Assembly (NCBI GenBank): GCA_021828925.1
Contig: JAJZCT010000100.1
Location: 1 to 9,043, forward strand
Length of the DNA: 9,043 nucleotides
DNA from: Planctomycetota bacterium
GTDB lineage: Bacteria; Planctomycetota; Phycisphaerae; WQYP01
Reading direction: 5' to 3'
Below the pieces are notes generated by a model that saw nothing but the letters and a program-made list of their open reading frames with translations, was not told where the DNA came from and did not search any database. The position numbers were made by a program, and so were the translations under genes. Numbering within the stretch: position 1 is the first letter of the stretch; each line of letters opens with the position of its first letter. This document shows, piece after piece, positions 1 through 5,841 of the stretch.

Positions 1-1
1 G

Positions 2-1471
2 CGGCGCATTTCGCTTTCCATGGTCCTGCCAATTATTGATCGGCTTTTAGCGGAAATTCACAGGCCCTTTGTCATCGGCGGTCAGACGCATACGGGCATC
101 AGCGGCAGTTTGGGGTTGACACTATTTCCCATGGATGAGGCCACGCCGCAGGACCTTTTGCGCCACGCGGATATAGCGCTTTATGAAGCCAAGGGTGCCG
201 GTAAAGACCGATACAACTTTTTTAATCACACCATGGAAAGCGAAATGCGCCGCAAGGAGGAAGTGCGCGAATTTCTGGTCAATTATCTCAAGGATCAGGA
301 TCCGATTCTCTATTTCCAGCCCATGGTGGATTTACGCACCGGGAAACTGCGCGGAATGGAAGCTTTGTCACGCGTCAAGCGCGACGGCAAGATACTGAAC
401 CCCGCGGAGTTCCTCTCAGCCATTGAAGGCACGCATCACTTGTTAACGTTTGATCGACGTGTACTGACACAGGCCTGCGCCCAGATTCAGAAGTGGCACG
501 GCACGCCGCTGGCTGTCCCCGTATCAGTTAATCTGGCTCCGATATTTCTCCGTGATCACAAGAGTCTGGTGTTCCTGGAAGGTTTGCTGGAGCAATTCCC
601 CCAGGCACGGGGGCGGTTGCACCTGGAAATTCTGGAAAGTGCCGCCGAACGTGATCTCAATGATCTGGACGATTTTCTCACCGGTGCTCGTAAATTGGGC
701 TTGCCGGTGTTGCTGGATGATTTCGGCACGGGCGCATCGTCACTGGTGCACCTGGAGCGAATTGAGTGCTACGCGGTAAAAATCGATCAGCGGTTTGTGC
801 GTGGCATGTGGGCGCGCTATGAAAACCACGCCATCATCACATCGTTATCAGAATTCTGCCGCATTACCCATCGGGAGTTGGTGGCGGAAGGTGTGGAAAG
901 CCCGGAGCTTGGATTAATTCTTCTGGCCGGCGGCTTGGGGACCATGGCGCAGGGGTATGCCATTGCCAAGCCCATGCCGCCGGAGGAAATGTTGAACTGG
1001 CTGGCAAGCTGGAAAGCTCCGTCGCTTTGGACGCAGGCGGGGAATTTTCCGACGCTGGATAAAGCGCTTCCCAGTATTTTGCCCCACCTTCGTTTGCTGG
1101 CGGACTTGCGCGTGCTGAAGCCCCATACAAACTATGAAGAACCGGACGTGATTCGGGGCGGCATCACACGTGGCGCGCGGCGAGCCAACAAGACACACCA
1201 TTCTGACTCGAGCGGTCCACTGGAAAAATCACTGCGGGGTTTATCGTGCCCCGCGGCATTTATGGACAAAGCCTTGAAGCAGGATGCCGCGTGGCACCGT
1301 GCGTTTGCCAAAGCCAACCGGTTGCTGATCGATTCCGGATCGTTGTCGGATGCGGTCATTGCGGATATGGATCGGAAAACCTTAACATTGTTGCAAACGT
1401 TATGCAGGCTCCAAGCCCATCGGGGCCATACCAGTGCGGGGTCGCCGCAACTTGCGGAGGCCTCTGCGTAA
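2..1471 (+). CDS. GGDEF-EAL cyclic-di-GMP signalling protein, 5'-truncated by the window edge
   Basis: The frame is open from base 2, so the true start lies outside the window; the first in-window ATG is at base 20 and residues below count from it. Residues 1-70 are the C-terminal part of a GGDEF domain (SLGLTLFP, then a RHADIALYEAKGAGKDRYNFF-like ending). A full EAL phosphodiesterase domain follows at about 90-330. Its motifs are the EAL signature at 114-116, Asn171, Glu203 and Glu206, the DDFGTG motif starting at Asp233-Asp234, Lys254 (KID), AEGVE at 289-293 and QGY at 311-313. All metal and catalytic positions I can place are present, so c-di-GMP hydrolysis to pGpG is likely. Whether the GGDEF half makes c-di-GMP cannot be judged because its signature is off-window. 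Residues 335-483 form a C-terminal extension I do not recognise. Membrane or sensor domains, if any, are upstream. Confidence 0.93.
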   Translation, partial: RRISLSMVLPIIDRLLAEIHRPFVIGGQTHTGISGSLGLTLFPMDEATPQDLLRHADIALYEAKGAGKDRYNFFNHTMESEMRRKEEVREFLVNYLKDQDPILYFQPMVDLRTGKLRGMEALSRVKRDGKILNPAEFLSAIEGTHHLLTFDRRVLTQACAQIQKWHGTPLAVPVSVNLAPIFLRDHKSLVFLEGLLEQFPQARGRLHLEILESAAERDLNDLDDFLTGARKLGLPVLLDDFGTGASSLVHLERIECYAVKIDQRFVRGMWARYENHAIITSLSEFCRITHRELVAEGVESPELGLILLAGGLGTMAQGYAIAKPMPPEEMLNWLASWKAPSLWTQAGNFPTLDKALPSILPHLRLLADLRVLKPHTNYEEPDVIRGGITRGARRANKTHHSDSSGPLEKSLRGLSCPAAFMDKALKQDAAWHRAFAKANRLLIDSGSLSDAVIADMDRKTLTLLQTLCRLQAHRGHTSAGSPQLAEASA

Positions 1472-1637
1472 TTCACCAGGGGTGCGGGAAGTTTGGATGG
1501 CACGTTCGGTTTTTATTGGCGAAAAAATAGCGGCATGAGACATGATCACACGAATATTGGAGGGTATGAAGCAGTGAGACCTGGAAAAAAGGGAGTGCCA
1601 AAAGTTAGGGGAAATCACCCATTTTCTGGAAAATTTC

Positions 1638-1666
1638 CGCGCCTAAAAGCGCGTGCGTCCGTTTTT
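1638..1666 (+). terminator. weak stem-loop with T-run, possible terminator after the EAL gene
   Basis: CGCGC (1638-1642) pairs with GCGCG (1649-1653) around a six-base CTAAAA loop. A five-base T-run follows at 1662-1666, eight bases after the stem. The stem is short and the T-run distant, so this is weak. The rest of 1472-1769 shows no convincing gene, only the ftsH promoter and leader. Confidence 0.22.
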
Positions 1667-1679
1667 ATCGCCTTATCTG

Positions 1680-1709
1680 TTCCATTTTCATGCCAATACC
1701 GACTATAAT
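1680..1709 (+). promoter_or_regulatory. sigma70-type promoter for ftsH
   Basis: A perfect -10 box TATAAT lies at 1704-1709. The best -35 candidate is TTCCAT at 1680-1685 with an 18-base spacer, matching the consensus only in part. Transcription would start near 1716, giving a leader of about 54 bases before the ftsH ATG. The -10 is convincing and the -35 is not. Confidence 0.45.
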
Positions 1710-1713
1710 GGTC

Positions 1714-1743
1714 CGGAACGTCGCTTCCGCTGGAATGATTCCA
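1714..1743 (+). promoter_or_regulatory. two tandem hairpins in the ftsH leader
   Basis: CGGAA (1714-1718) pairs with TTCCG (1725-1729) around a six-base loop. TGGAA (1731-1735) pairs with TTCCA (1739-1743) around TGA. Both fall between the predicted transcription start and the Shine-Dalgarno TGAGGA at 1758-1763. They may affect mRNA stability or translation, but both stems are only five base pairs. Confidence 0.28.
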
Positions 1744-1769
1744 CCGGTCGCCCTATATGAGGAAATTTC

Positions 1770-3809
1770 ATGGCGGATTCGCAGCAAGACCCTTCAAGAG
1801 GCCCTTCGCGTGAAGGTGGCTCCGGTAACAAACGGCCCGGGCGGGATAACAATAATTTCAGATTCAGCCGCAGCATGCTGGGCTGGCTGGTGATATTGTG
1901 TCTTGTCGTATTTGCGTTGATTCTCATGCAGCATCCGGGCGGCTCAAAGCACGTTGATTCCGGGACCTTTTACAGCGCATTGCGGCACAAAAATATTAAA
2001 AAGCTGATTGTTTACAGCGACGGCCAGATCAATTTCAAGCTCAAGCAGATCGCCCCGGGGTCACCGGCCAGCAGTTCTTTGAGTGAAAAAACCAATATTC
2101 CACGCACGGCGTTGGATGGCAACGGTTGGGCTATTCTGGAAGCTCAATCGCATCAATATGACGTGCCGGATTTAAATTACAAGAAGTCCAATGACTTTCT
2201 GAATATTTTCCTGGTGGATTACTTGCCGTTTATTCTGGTGTTCGCGGTAGTGTATTTTCTGGTGTCGCGCCAGTTCCGTTCCGCCGGGGGCGGTATGAGC
2301 ATGTTGGGGAATTTTGGCCGATCGCGCCATCGGATGATGTCCAAAGAGCTTACCAACATTACGTTCAGTGATGTGGCGGGAATTGATGAGGCCAAGGAAG
2401 AATTGGCTGAAATTGTTGACTTTTTGAAAAATCCCAAAAAGTTTCAGCGGCTGGGTGGAAGAATTCCGCGCGGCGTTTTGCTGGTAGGACCTCCGGGCGT
2501 GGGCAAAACCTTGCTGGCCAAGGCGATTGCCGGCGAAGCGGAAGCTCCATTTTTCTCCATCAGTGGTTCGGATTTTGTGGAAATGTTTGTCGGCGTGGGT
2601 GCTTCGCGGGTGCGGGATTTATTCCGCACGGCCAAGGAAAGCTCGCCCTGCATTGTATTTCTTGATGAAATTGATGCCGTCGGGCGGCGGCGCGGCAATG
2701 GCTTTTCCAGCGGCGGCCATGATGAACGTGAACAGACACTCAATGCCATTCTCGTAGAAATGGATGGTTTCGATACCAATGACCAGGTCATTGTGGTGGC
2801 GGCCACCAATCGTTCGGATGTGCTGGATCCGGCATTGACACGGCCGGGCCGGTTTGATCGTCAGGTCATTGTGCCGTTGCCGGATATCAAGGGCCGCTAT
2901 GAAATTCTTAAGGTTCATGCCCGGAAAGTGAAGCTCGGGCCGGATGTGGATATGTTGCGATTGGCGCGGCAAACGCCCATGTTCAGCGGTGCGGATTTGG
3001 CGGCCATGATTAATGAGTCGGCGCTGATCGCGACCATGTTGAATCGGGAAGCCATTGAAATGGTCGATCTCGAGGAAGCACGTGACAAGATTCGCTTTGG
3101 CAAGGCCCGCAAGAGCCGCGTGGTGGACGAAGAGGAACGGCAGTTGACTGCGTGGCATGAGGCGGGTCACGCAGTGGTGCAATATTTTTCACCCGGTGCG
3201 GATCCTATTCATAAGGTCACCATTATTCCACGCGGTTCGTATGGCGGTGCGACATTCTCCTTGCCGGAGAAAGATCGGTTTTATTACAGCCGCAAATATT
3301 TGCTGGCGGAGTTGCGGATTCTTTTCGGGGGGCGTATCGCGGAGGAGTTGTACATCGGCGAAATTTCCAGCGGTGCCAGCATGGACATAAAAATGGCCAG
3401 CAATATCGCCCGGGAGATGGTCTGCAATTATGGCATGAGCGATGCGCTGGGGCCGATACGTTTTGGCCATGATGAAAATGTGCCGTGGTACGAAGCCTCA
3501 CGGGAATACAGCGACAAGACAGCGGAGTTGATCGACAGTGAGGTTCATCGTTTCATCAGCAATGCCTATGTGGAAGCGCGCGAGCTTCTGGTTGAAAAGA
3601 AGACAGAATTAACCAATCTGAAAGATGCGATGCTTAAATATGAAACGCTTGATTTTGAAGATGTCAAACGCATCATGACCGGGCAGACGCTGAATAAGCC
3701 GACCGTGGGGGATATTCTGGCTCAGGAGCAGCAACGGCGGGGCGGGGAAGGGGCGGTTACTCCGGACGTCGCCGGGCCGGGCGTGGGACCGGTTCCGCAG
3801 CCGGGTTGA
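1770..3809 (+). CDS. ftsH: ATP-dependent zinc metalloprotease FtsH
   Basis: This membrane-anchored AAA+ protease degrades misfolded membrane proteins and short-lived regulators. It has 679 residues, near the family's usual 610-700. A hydrophilic Ser/Gly/Arg/Asn-rich segment (1-35) precedes membrane helix 1 (about 37-54). An extracytoplasmic domain follows (about 55-147), then helix 2 (about 148-166). The AAA module spans about 195-445: Walker A GPPGVGKT 240-247, pore loop FVG 273-275, Walker B VFLDEID 296-302, and second region of homology with arginine fingers Arg358 and Arg361. The M41 domain has the zinc motif HEAGH at 463-467 and the likely third ligand Asp539. All key residues are intact. 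The C-terminus is a Gly/Pro-rich tail. The start is supported by TGAGGA at 1758-1763, six bases before the ATG. It has its own promoter-like sequence, so it is probably transcribed separately from the EAL gene. Confidence 0.98.
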   Translation: MADSQQDPSRGPSREGGSGNKRPGRDNNNFRFSRSMLGWLVILCLVVFALILMQHPGGSKHVDSGTFYSALRHKNIKKLIVYSDGQINFKLKQIAPGSPASSSLSEKTNIPRTALDGNGWAILEAQSHQYDVPDLNYKKSNDFLNIFLVDYLPFILVFAVVYFLVSRQFRSAGGGMSMLGNFGRSRHRMMSKELTNITFSDVAGIDEAKEELAEIVDFLKNPKKFQRLGGRIPRGVLLVGPPGVGKTLLAKAIAGEAEAPFFSISGSDFVEMFVGVGASRVRDLFRTAKESSPCIVFLDEIDAVGRRRGNGFSSGGHDEREQTLNAILVEMDGFDTNDQVIVVAATNRSDVLDPALTRPGRFDRQVIVPLPDIKGRYEILKVHARKVKLGPDVDMLRLARQTPMFSGADLAAMINESALIATMLNREAIEMVDLEEARDKIRFGKARKSRVVDEEERQLTAWHEAGHAVVQYFSPGADPIHKVTIIPRGSYGGATFSLPEKDRFYYSRKYLLAELRILFGGRIAEELYIGEISSGASMDIKMASNIAREMVCNYGMSDALGPIRFGHDENVPWYEASREYSDKTAELIDSEVHRFISNAYVEARELLVEKKTELTNLKDAMLKYETLDFEDVKRIMTGQTLNKPTVGDILAQEQQRRGGEGAVTPDVAGPGVGPVPQPG

Positions 3810-3831
3810 GTTAGGAGCCTGTGCGAGTAAT

Positions 3832-3857
3832 CGCCGAGTTGCGACGGCGTGATTTTT
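3832..3857 (+). terminator. possible ftsH terminator
   Basis: CGCCG (3832-3836) pairs with CGGCG (3845-3849) around an eight-base loop, followed by TGA and a five-base T-run at 3853-3857. It sits 22 bases after the ftsH stop, the right place for an intrinsic terminator. The five-pair stem makes it modest. Confidence 0.38.
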
Positions 3858-4004
3858 GGCTTCTTGGGGGGCGCATCGCATCATAGAGCAGCGTGGTGAC
3901 AACCCGGCGGGTGGTGGGCGGCCATTGAGTCAACCACCGGATTATCATCCGGTGCTCTGCAAGCAGCGGCTTTTGGCCCTCGTTAAAGGCCCTTTGGTCG
4001 TGGC
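3858..4004 (+). other. non-coding stretch with a perfect 8-bp hairpin
   Basis: I see no credible gene here. CACCGGAT (3935-3942) and ATCCGGTG (3947-3954) form a perfect eight-pair stem with a TATC loop and no T-run behind it, so it is not a standard terminator. GGTGGT (3910-3915) could instead pair with ACCACC (3933-3938), which overlaps the first stem, so the two are mutually exclusive. AAAGGCCCTTT at 3985-3995 is a short near-palindrome. The role is unknown. Confidence 0.4.
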
Positions 4005-4054
4005 AAAAAAAAACGAAATTTTTCTCTTGCATTGCCCTTCGCGGTGGCTATACT
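4005..4054 (+). promoter_or_regulatory. strong promoter with UP-like A/T tracts for the ncRNA
   Basis: The -35 box TTGCAT (4027-4032) and -10 box TATACT (4049-4054) are separated by 16 bases, and each matches the consensus at most positions. Directly upstream are nine A (4005-4013) and AAATTTTT (4016-4023), placed where an UP element would contact the RNA polymerase alpha subunit. Predicted transcription starts at about 4060-4062, exactly at the left edge of the long-range stem of the predicted RNA. No reading frame begins close downstream, which argues for an RNA product. Confidence 0.65.
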
Positions 4055-4072
4055 AATTAATGTAGCCACCGC
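4041..4072. repeat. 10-bp perfect inverted repeat spanning the -10 box
   Basis: GCGGTGGCTA (4041-4050) and TAGCCACCGC (4063-4072) are perfect inverse copies separated by 12 bases. The left arm overlaps the -10 box and its spacer; the right arm is the first stretch of the predicted transcript. A third copy, GCGGTGGCT, lies at 4244-4252. The pair could be a protein operator at the core promoter. Since the right arm also forms the closing stem of the RNA, the left arm may instead be a chance or duplicated copy. Confidence 0.6.
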
Positions 4073-4257
4073 AGGTCGCTGGCACCGGGTCGTCAGATTG
4101 AGTTCTGACTCTGACCAGATGAAACTGGTTTTGGGGCGTAATGCCGCCCCTGACGCGACCGCTAAGTGGAACACGGCTGTGCTGAAAGTGCCCGGGTTAT
4201 AGCGGCAACGGACAGATGGCAGTGAGCCCACTTTCCAGAAAAAGCGGTGGCTTTTTA
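4062..4257 (+). ncRNA. structured RNA of unknown class, about 196 nt
   Basis: Pairing read by eye. P1: AGCCACCGC (4064-4072) with GCGGTGGCT (4244-4252), nine perfect pairs joining the two ends. P2: GGTCGC (4074-4079) with GCGACC (4155-4160). P2 closes a junction of three six-base-loop hairpins: GTCAGA/TCTGAC (4092-4097, 4104-4109), ACCAG/CTGGT (4114-4118, 4125-4129) and GGGGCG/CGCCCC (4133-4138, 4145-4150). P3: GCTA or CCGCTA (to 4164) with TAGC or TAGCGG (from 4200). A small AGTG/CACT hairpin (4221-4224, 4229-4232) lies near the 3' end. CCGGG (4085-4089) can pair with CCCGG (4191-4195), a possible pseudoknot. A promoter precedes it and a T-run follows. I find no conserved boxes of RNase P, tmRNA, SRP RNA or common riboswitches, and its branched shape does not suit 6S RNA. 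The DHS-like gene starts 181 bases downstream, so it may be a free RNA or a leader. Confidence 0.58.
4225..4257 (+). terminator. terminator of the ncRNA, competing with its closing stem
   Basis: Locally, AGCCCAC (4225-4231) can pair with GTGGCT (4247-4252) with one bulged C, followed directly by five T (4252-4256) and more T-rich sequence. The same 3' strand also pairs perfectly with 4064-4072, and AGCCCAC overlaps the small AGTG/CACT hairpin. Either pairing puts a stem before the T-run, and the exclusivity is the kind of layout used for conditional termination. Confidence 0.5.
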
Positions 4258-4351
4258 TTTTGTATTTTTTCTCTGTCCGGTAACGTCGGGCGGAATGTGC
4301 AAATAGTGCGGAATAGTCAGTGGGAGTGAATGGATTTTTCATCGCAGGGAC

Positions 4352-4379
4352 GGGACATCAGGTTTTCATACAATACATT
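4352..4379 (+). promoter_or_regulatory. weak candidate promoter for the DHS-like gene
   Basis: GGGACA (4352-4357) and TACATT (4374-4379) are spaced 16 bases, each matching consensus at about four of six positions; TACAAT at 4369-4374 is another possible -10 box. If unused, the gene would rely on read-through past the RNA element. Otherwise 4258-4438 is AT-rich sequence without a gene. Confidence 0.25.
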
Positions 4380-4438
4380 AGACACCCAGACGTGATATTT
4401 TTTTCCAATTAAATACAGGCAATTAGAGGATCGCAATC

Positions 4439-5590
4439 ATGGCTAAAGTCAATCGTAAGGATCTGCTTAAACAGACGGTTAATCATATTGATATTACCGC
4501 GCAACCTGGTGTTTTGCCGCTGGTGGAATCCATGAAGTCCATGGCCTTTACCTCGCGTGATCTGTACCGCGCGGCCGATATTTTTGACCGCATGTTGCGC
4601 GACACGCAGTGCGCGGTGATTCTGACTTTGGCCGGGTCACTGATTTCCGCGGGTCTGAAAAAAGTGATTGTGGACCTTCTTCGCAACAACATGGTTGATG
4701 CGATTGTTTCCACCGGCGCCAATATTGTAGATCAGGATTTCTTTGAGGCTCTGGGATTTCATCATTATCTGGGTTCACAATATGCGGACGATACCGTATT
4801 GAGAGACCTGCATATTGATCGCATTTATGACACCTACATCGATGAAGATGAGTTGCGTATTTGTGATGACACCACACGGCTCATTGCCGATTCGTTACCG
4901 CCCGGGCCGTGCAGCAGCCGCGAATTTATTGCCGCCATGGGGCGATACCTGACCAAAAACGCCAAGAATCGTGACAGCATCATTCTGACGGCCCACGAGA
5001 AAGGTGTGCCCATTTTCTGCCCCGCGTTTTCCGATTGTTCCGCAGGCTTTGGTCTGGTGGTGCACCAGATTAACCGCCCGGAAAGCCATGTCAGTATTGA
5101 CTCGGTAAAAGATTTTCGCGAACTCACGCAGATCAAACTCATGAACCGGGAAACCGGCATATTCATGATTGGCGGGGGTGTGCCGAAAAATTTCACTCAG
5201 GATATTGTCGTGGCGGCAGAAATTTTGGGTGCCGATGCCCCCATGCACAAATATGCCATTCAGATAACCGTAGCGGATGTTCGCGACGGGGCGCTGTCCA
5301 GCTCCACACTGCGGGAAGCCAGCAGTTGGGGCAAGGTGGATATTGTTTATGAACAGATGGTTTATTGCGAAGCCACATTGGCCTTCCCGCTGATTGCGGG
5401 TTATGGGTACCACAAAAAGGGTTGGAAGAACCGCAAGGCGATGGATTTTTCGGGCCGCATTGATGCCTTGAACCGCGGTGCCGGTTTGGCAGCGACCAAG
5501 GTTGAAAAGGTCAAGTCCGCCAGTGAAACCGGCAAAACAAAGTCCAAGGCCGGTAATGGCAAGCGAAATCTAATGCCGGTATCGGTGTAA
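4439..5590 (+). CDS. deoxyhypusine synthase family protein, probable polyamine (homospermidine-type) enzyme
   Basis: The 383 residues show the deoxyhypusine synthase fold signature: a glycine-rich LTLAGSLISAG (62-72), STGANIVDQD (91-100), GGGVPKNF (245-252), and SGALSSSTLREASSWGK-like ending with Lys299 in SWGK. Lys299 matches the lysine that forms the covalent aminobutyl intermediate in eukaryotic DHS. That enzyme modifies eIF5A using spermidine and NAD. Bacteria lack eIF5A, and bacterial relatives are linked to homospermidine or other polyamine synthesis (annotated SpeY in places, from memory), so the same aminobutyl transfer to a small amine is inferred. It should be cytosolic. The start is supported by AGAGGA at 4425-4430, eight bases before the ATG. 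Residues 354-376 form a Lys/Ser/Gly-rich low-complexity tail outside the family core. The stop overlaps the next ATG. The structured RNA upstream could regulate it. Confidence 0.88.
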   Translation: MAKVNRKDLLKQTVNHIDITAQPGVLPLVESMKSMAFTSRDLYRAADIFDRMLRDTQCAVILTLAGSLISAGLKKVIVDLLRNNMVDAIVSTGANIVDQDFFEALGFHHYLGSQYADDTVLRDLHIDRIYDTYIDEDELRICDDTTRLIADSLPPGPCSSREFIAAMGRYLTKNAKNRDSIILTAHEKGVPIFCPAFSDCSAGFGLVVHQINRPESHVSIDSVKDFRELTQIKLMNRETGIFMIGGGVPKNFTQDIVVAAEILGADAPMHKYAIQITVADVRDGALSSSTLREASSWGKVDIVYEQMVYCEATLAFPLIAGYGYHKKGWKNRKAMDFSGRIDALNRGAGLAATKVEKVKSASETGKTKSKAGNGKRNLMPVSV

Positions 5591-5793
5591 TGAAGTGGGG
5601 TACAGCCGGTGCGTCTGTCACGCCGTCCCAACTGGACCTTGCAGTACCCATCGGCAGTCCCGGCGATCTGTTTGAATTCAGCAGCGGAACGCCCATCGGC
5701 ACGGCCACGGTCGTGCCTGAGCCCGCAGCCTGGATGCTTTTAGGATTACCCGCATTGGCCATGCTGCCAATGATGCGCCGCCGTAAAATTTAA
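5590..5793 (+). CDS. orphan PEP-CTERM sorting-signal fragment (probable gene remnant)
   Basis: The 67-residue frame ends in a textbook PEP-CTERM signal: VPEP (42-45), AAW, a hydrophobic helix to about 62, then RRRK. Such signals are recognised by exosortase at the inner membrane in exopolysaccharide-producing bacteria, including planctomycetes. A real substrate also needs an N-terminal signal peptide, and none is present. The frame is open only back to 5557, inside the preceding gene, so the rest of the protein is missing. The preceding residues (LFEFSSGTPIGTATV) resemble the end of a beta-rich secreted domain. I see no Shine-Dalgarno; the ATG overlaps the upstream stop as TAATG, so translational coupling is possible. 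It is most simply the 3' remnant of a larger surface-protein gene left by deletion or recombination. A functional mini-protein is less likely. Confidence 0.6.
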   Translation: MKWGTAGASVTPSQLDLAVPIGSPGDLFEFSSGTPIGTATVVPEPAAWMLLGLPALAMLPMMRRRKI

Positions 5794-5796
5794 TAA

Positions 5797-5825
5797 CCGC
5801 TGAGAGCGGCGGGCTGGCTGATTTT
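5797..5825 (+). terminator. small hairpin after the PEP-CTERM frame
   Basis: CCGCT (5797-5801) and AGCGG (5805-5809) form a perfect five-pair stem with a GAG loop, three bases after the stop. Only a four-base T-run (5822-5825) follows, 12 bases later, so it is at best a weak terminator. Its position fits the original end of the PEP-CTERM gene. Confidence 0.28.
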
Positions 5826-5841
5826 CAGACTTGACGGCATA

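Noticed and set aside
1493..1708. 71-residue frame in the gap before ftsH
   Set aside because: It has only a GGAAG-like sequence upstream, no recognisable motif, and overlaps the ftsH -10 box.
2619..3182. 187-residue minus-strand frame inside ftsH
   Set aside because: The plus strand encodes intact AAA and protease motifs through this stretch, so the reverse frame is a shadow.
4062..4257. 6S RNA, RNase P RNA, tmRNA or SRP RNA
   Set aside because: The length suits 6S, but the multi-branched fold does not give its single rod with a central bubble. None of the conserved boxes of RNase P, tmRNA or SRP RNA are present.
5557..5593. Programmed frameshift making a DHS-PEP-CTERM fusion
   Set aside because: The -1 frame is open here, but there is no slippery heptamer. 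Attaching a membrane sorting signal to a cytosolic enzyme without a signal peptide makes little sense.
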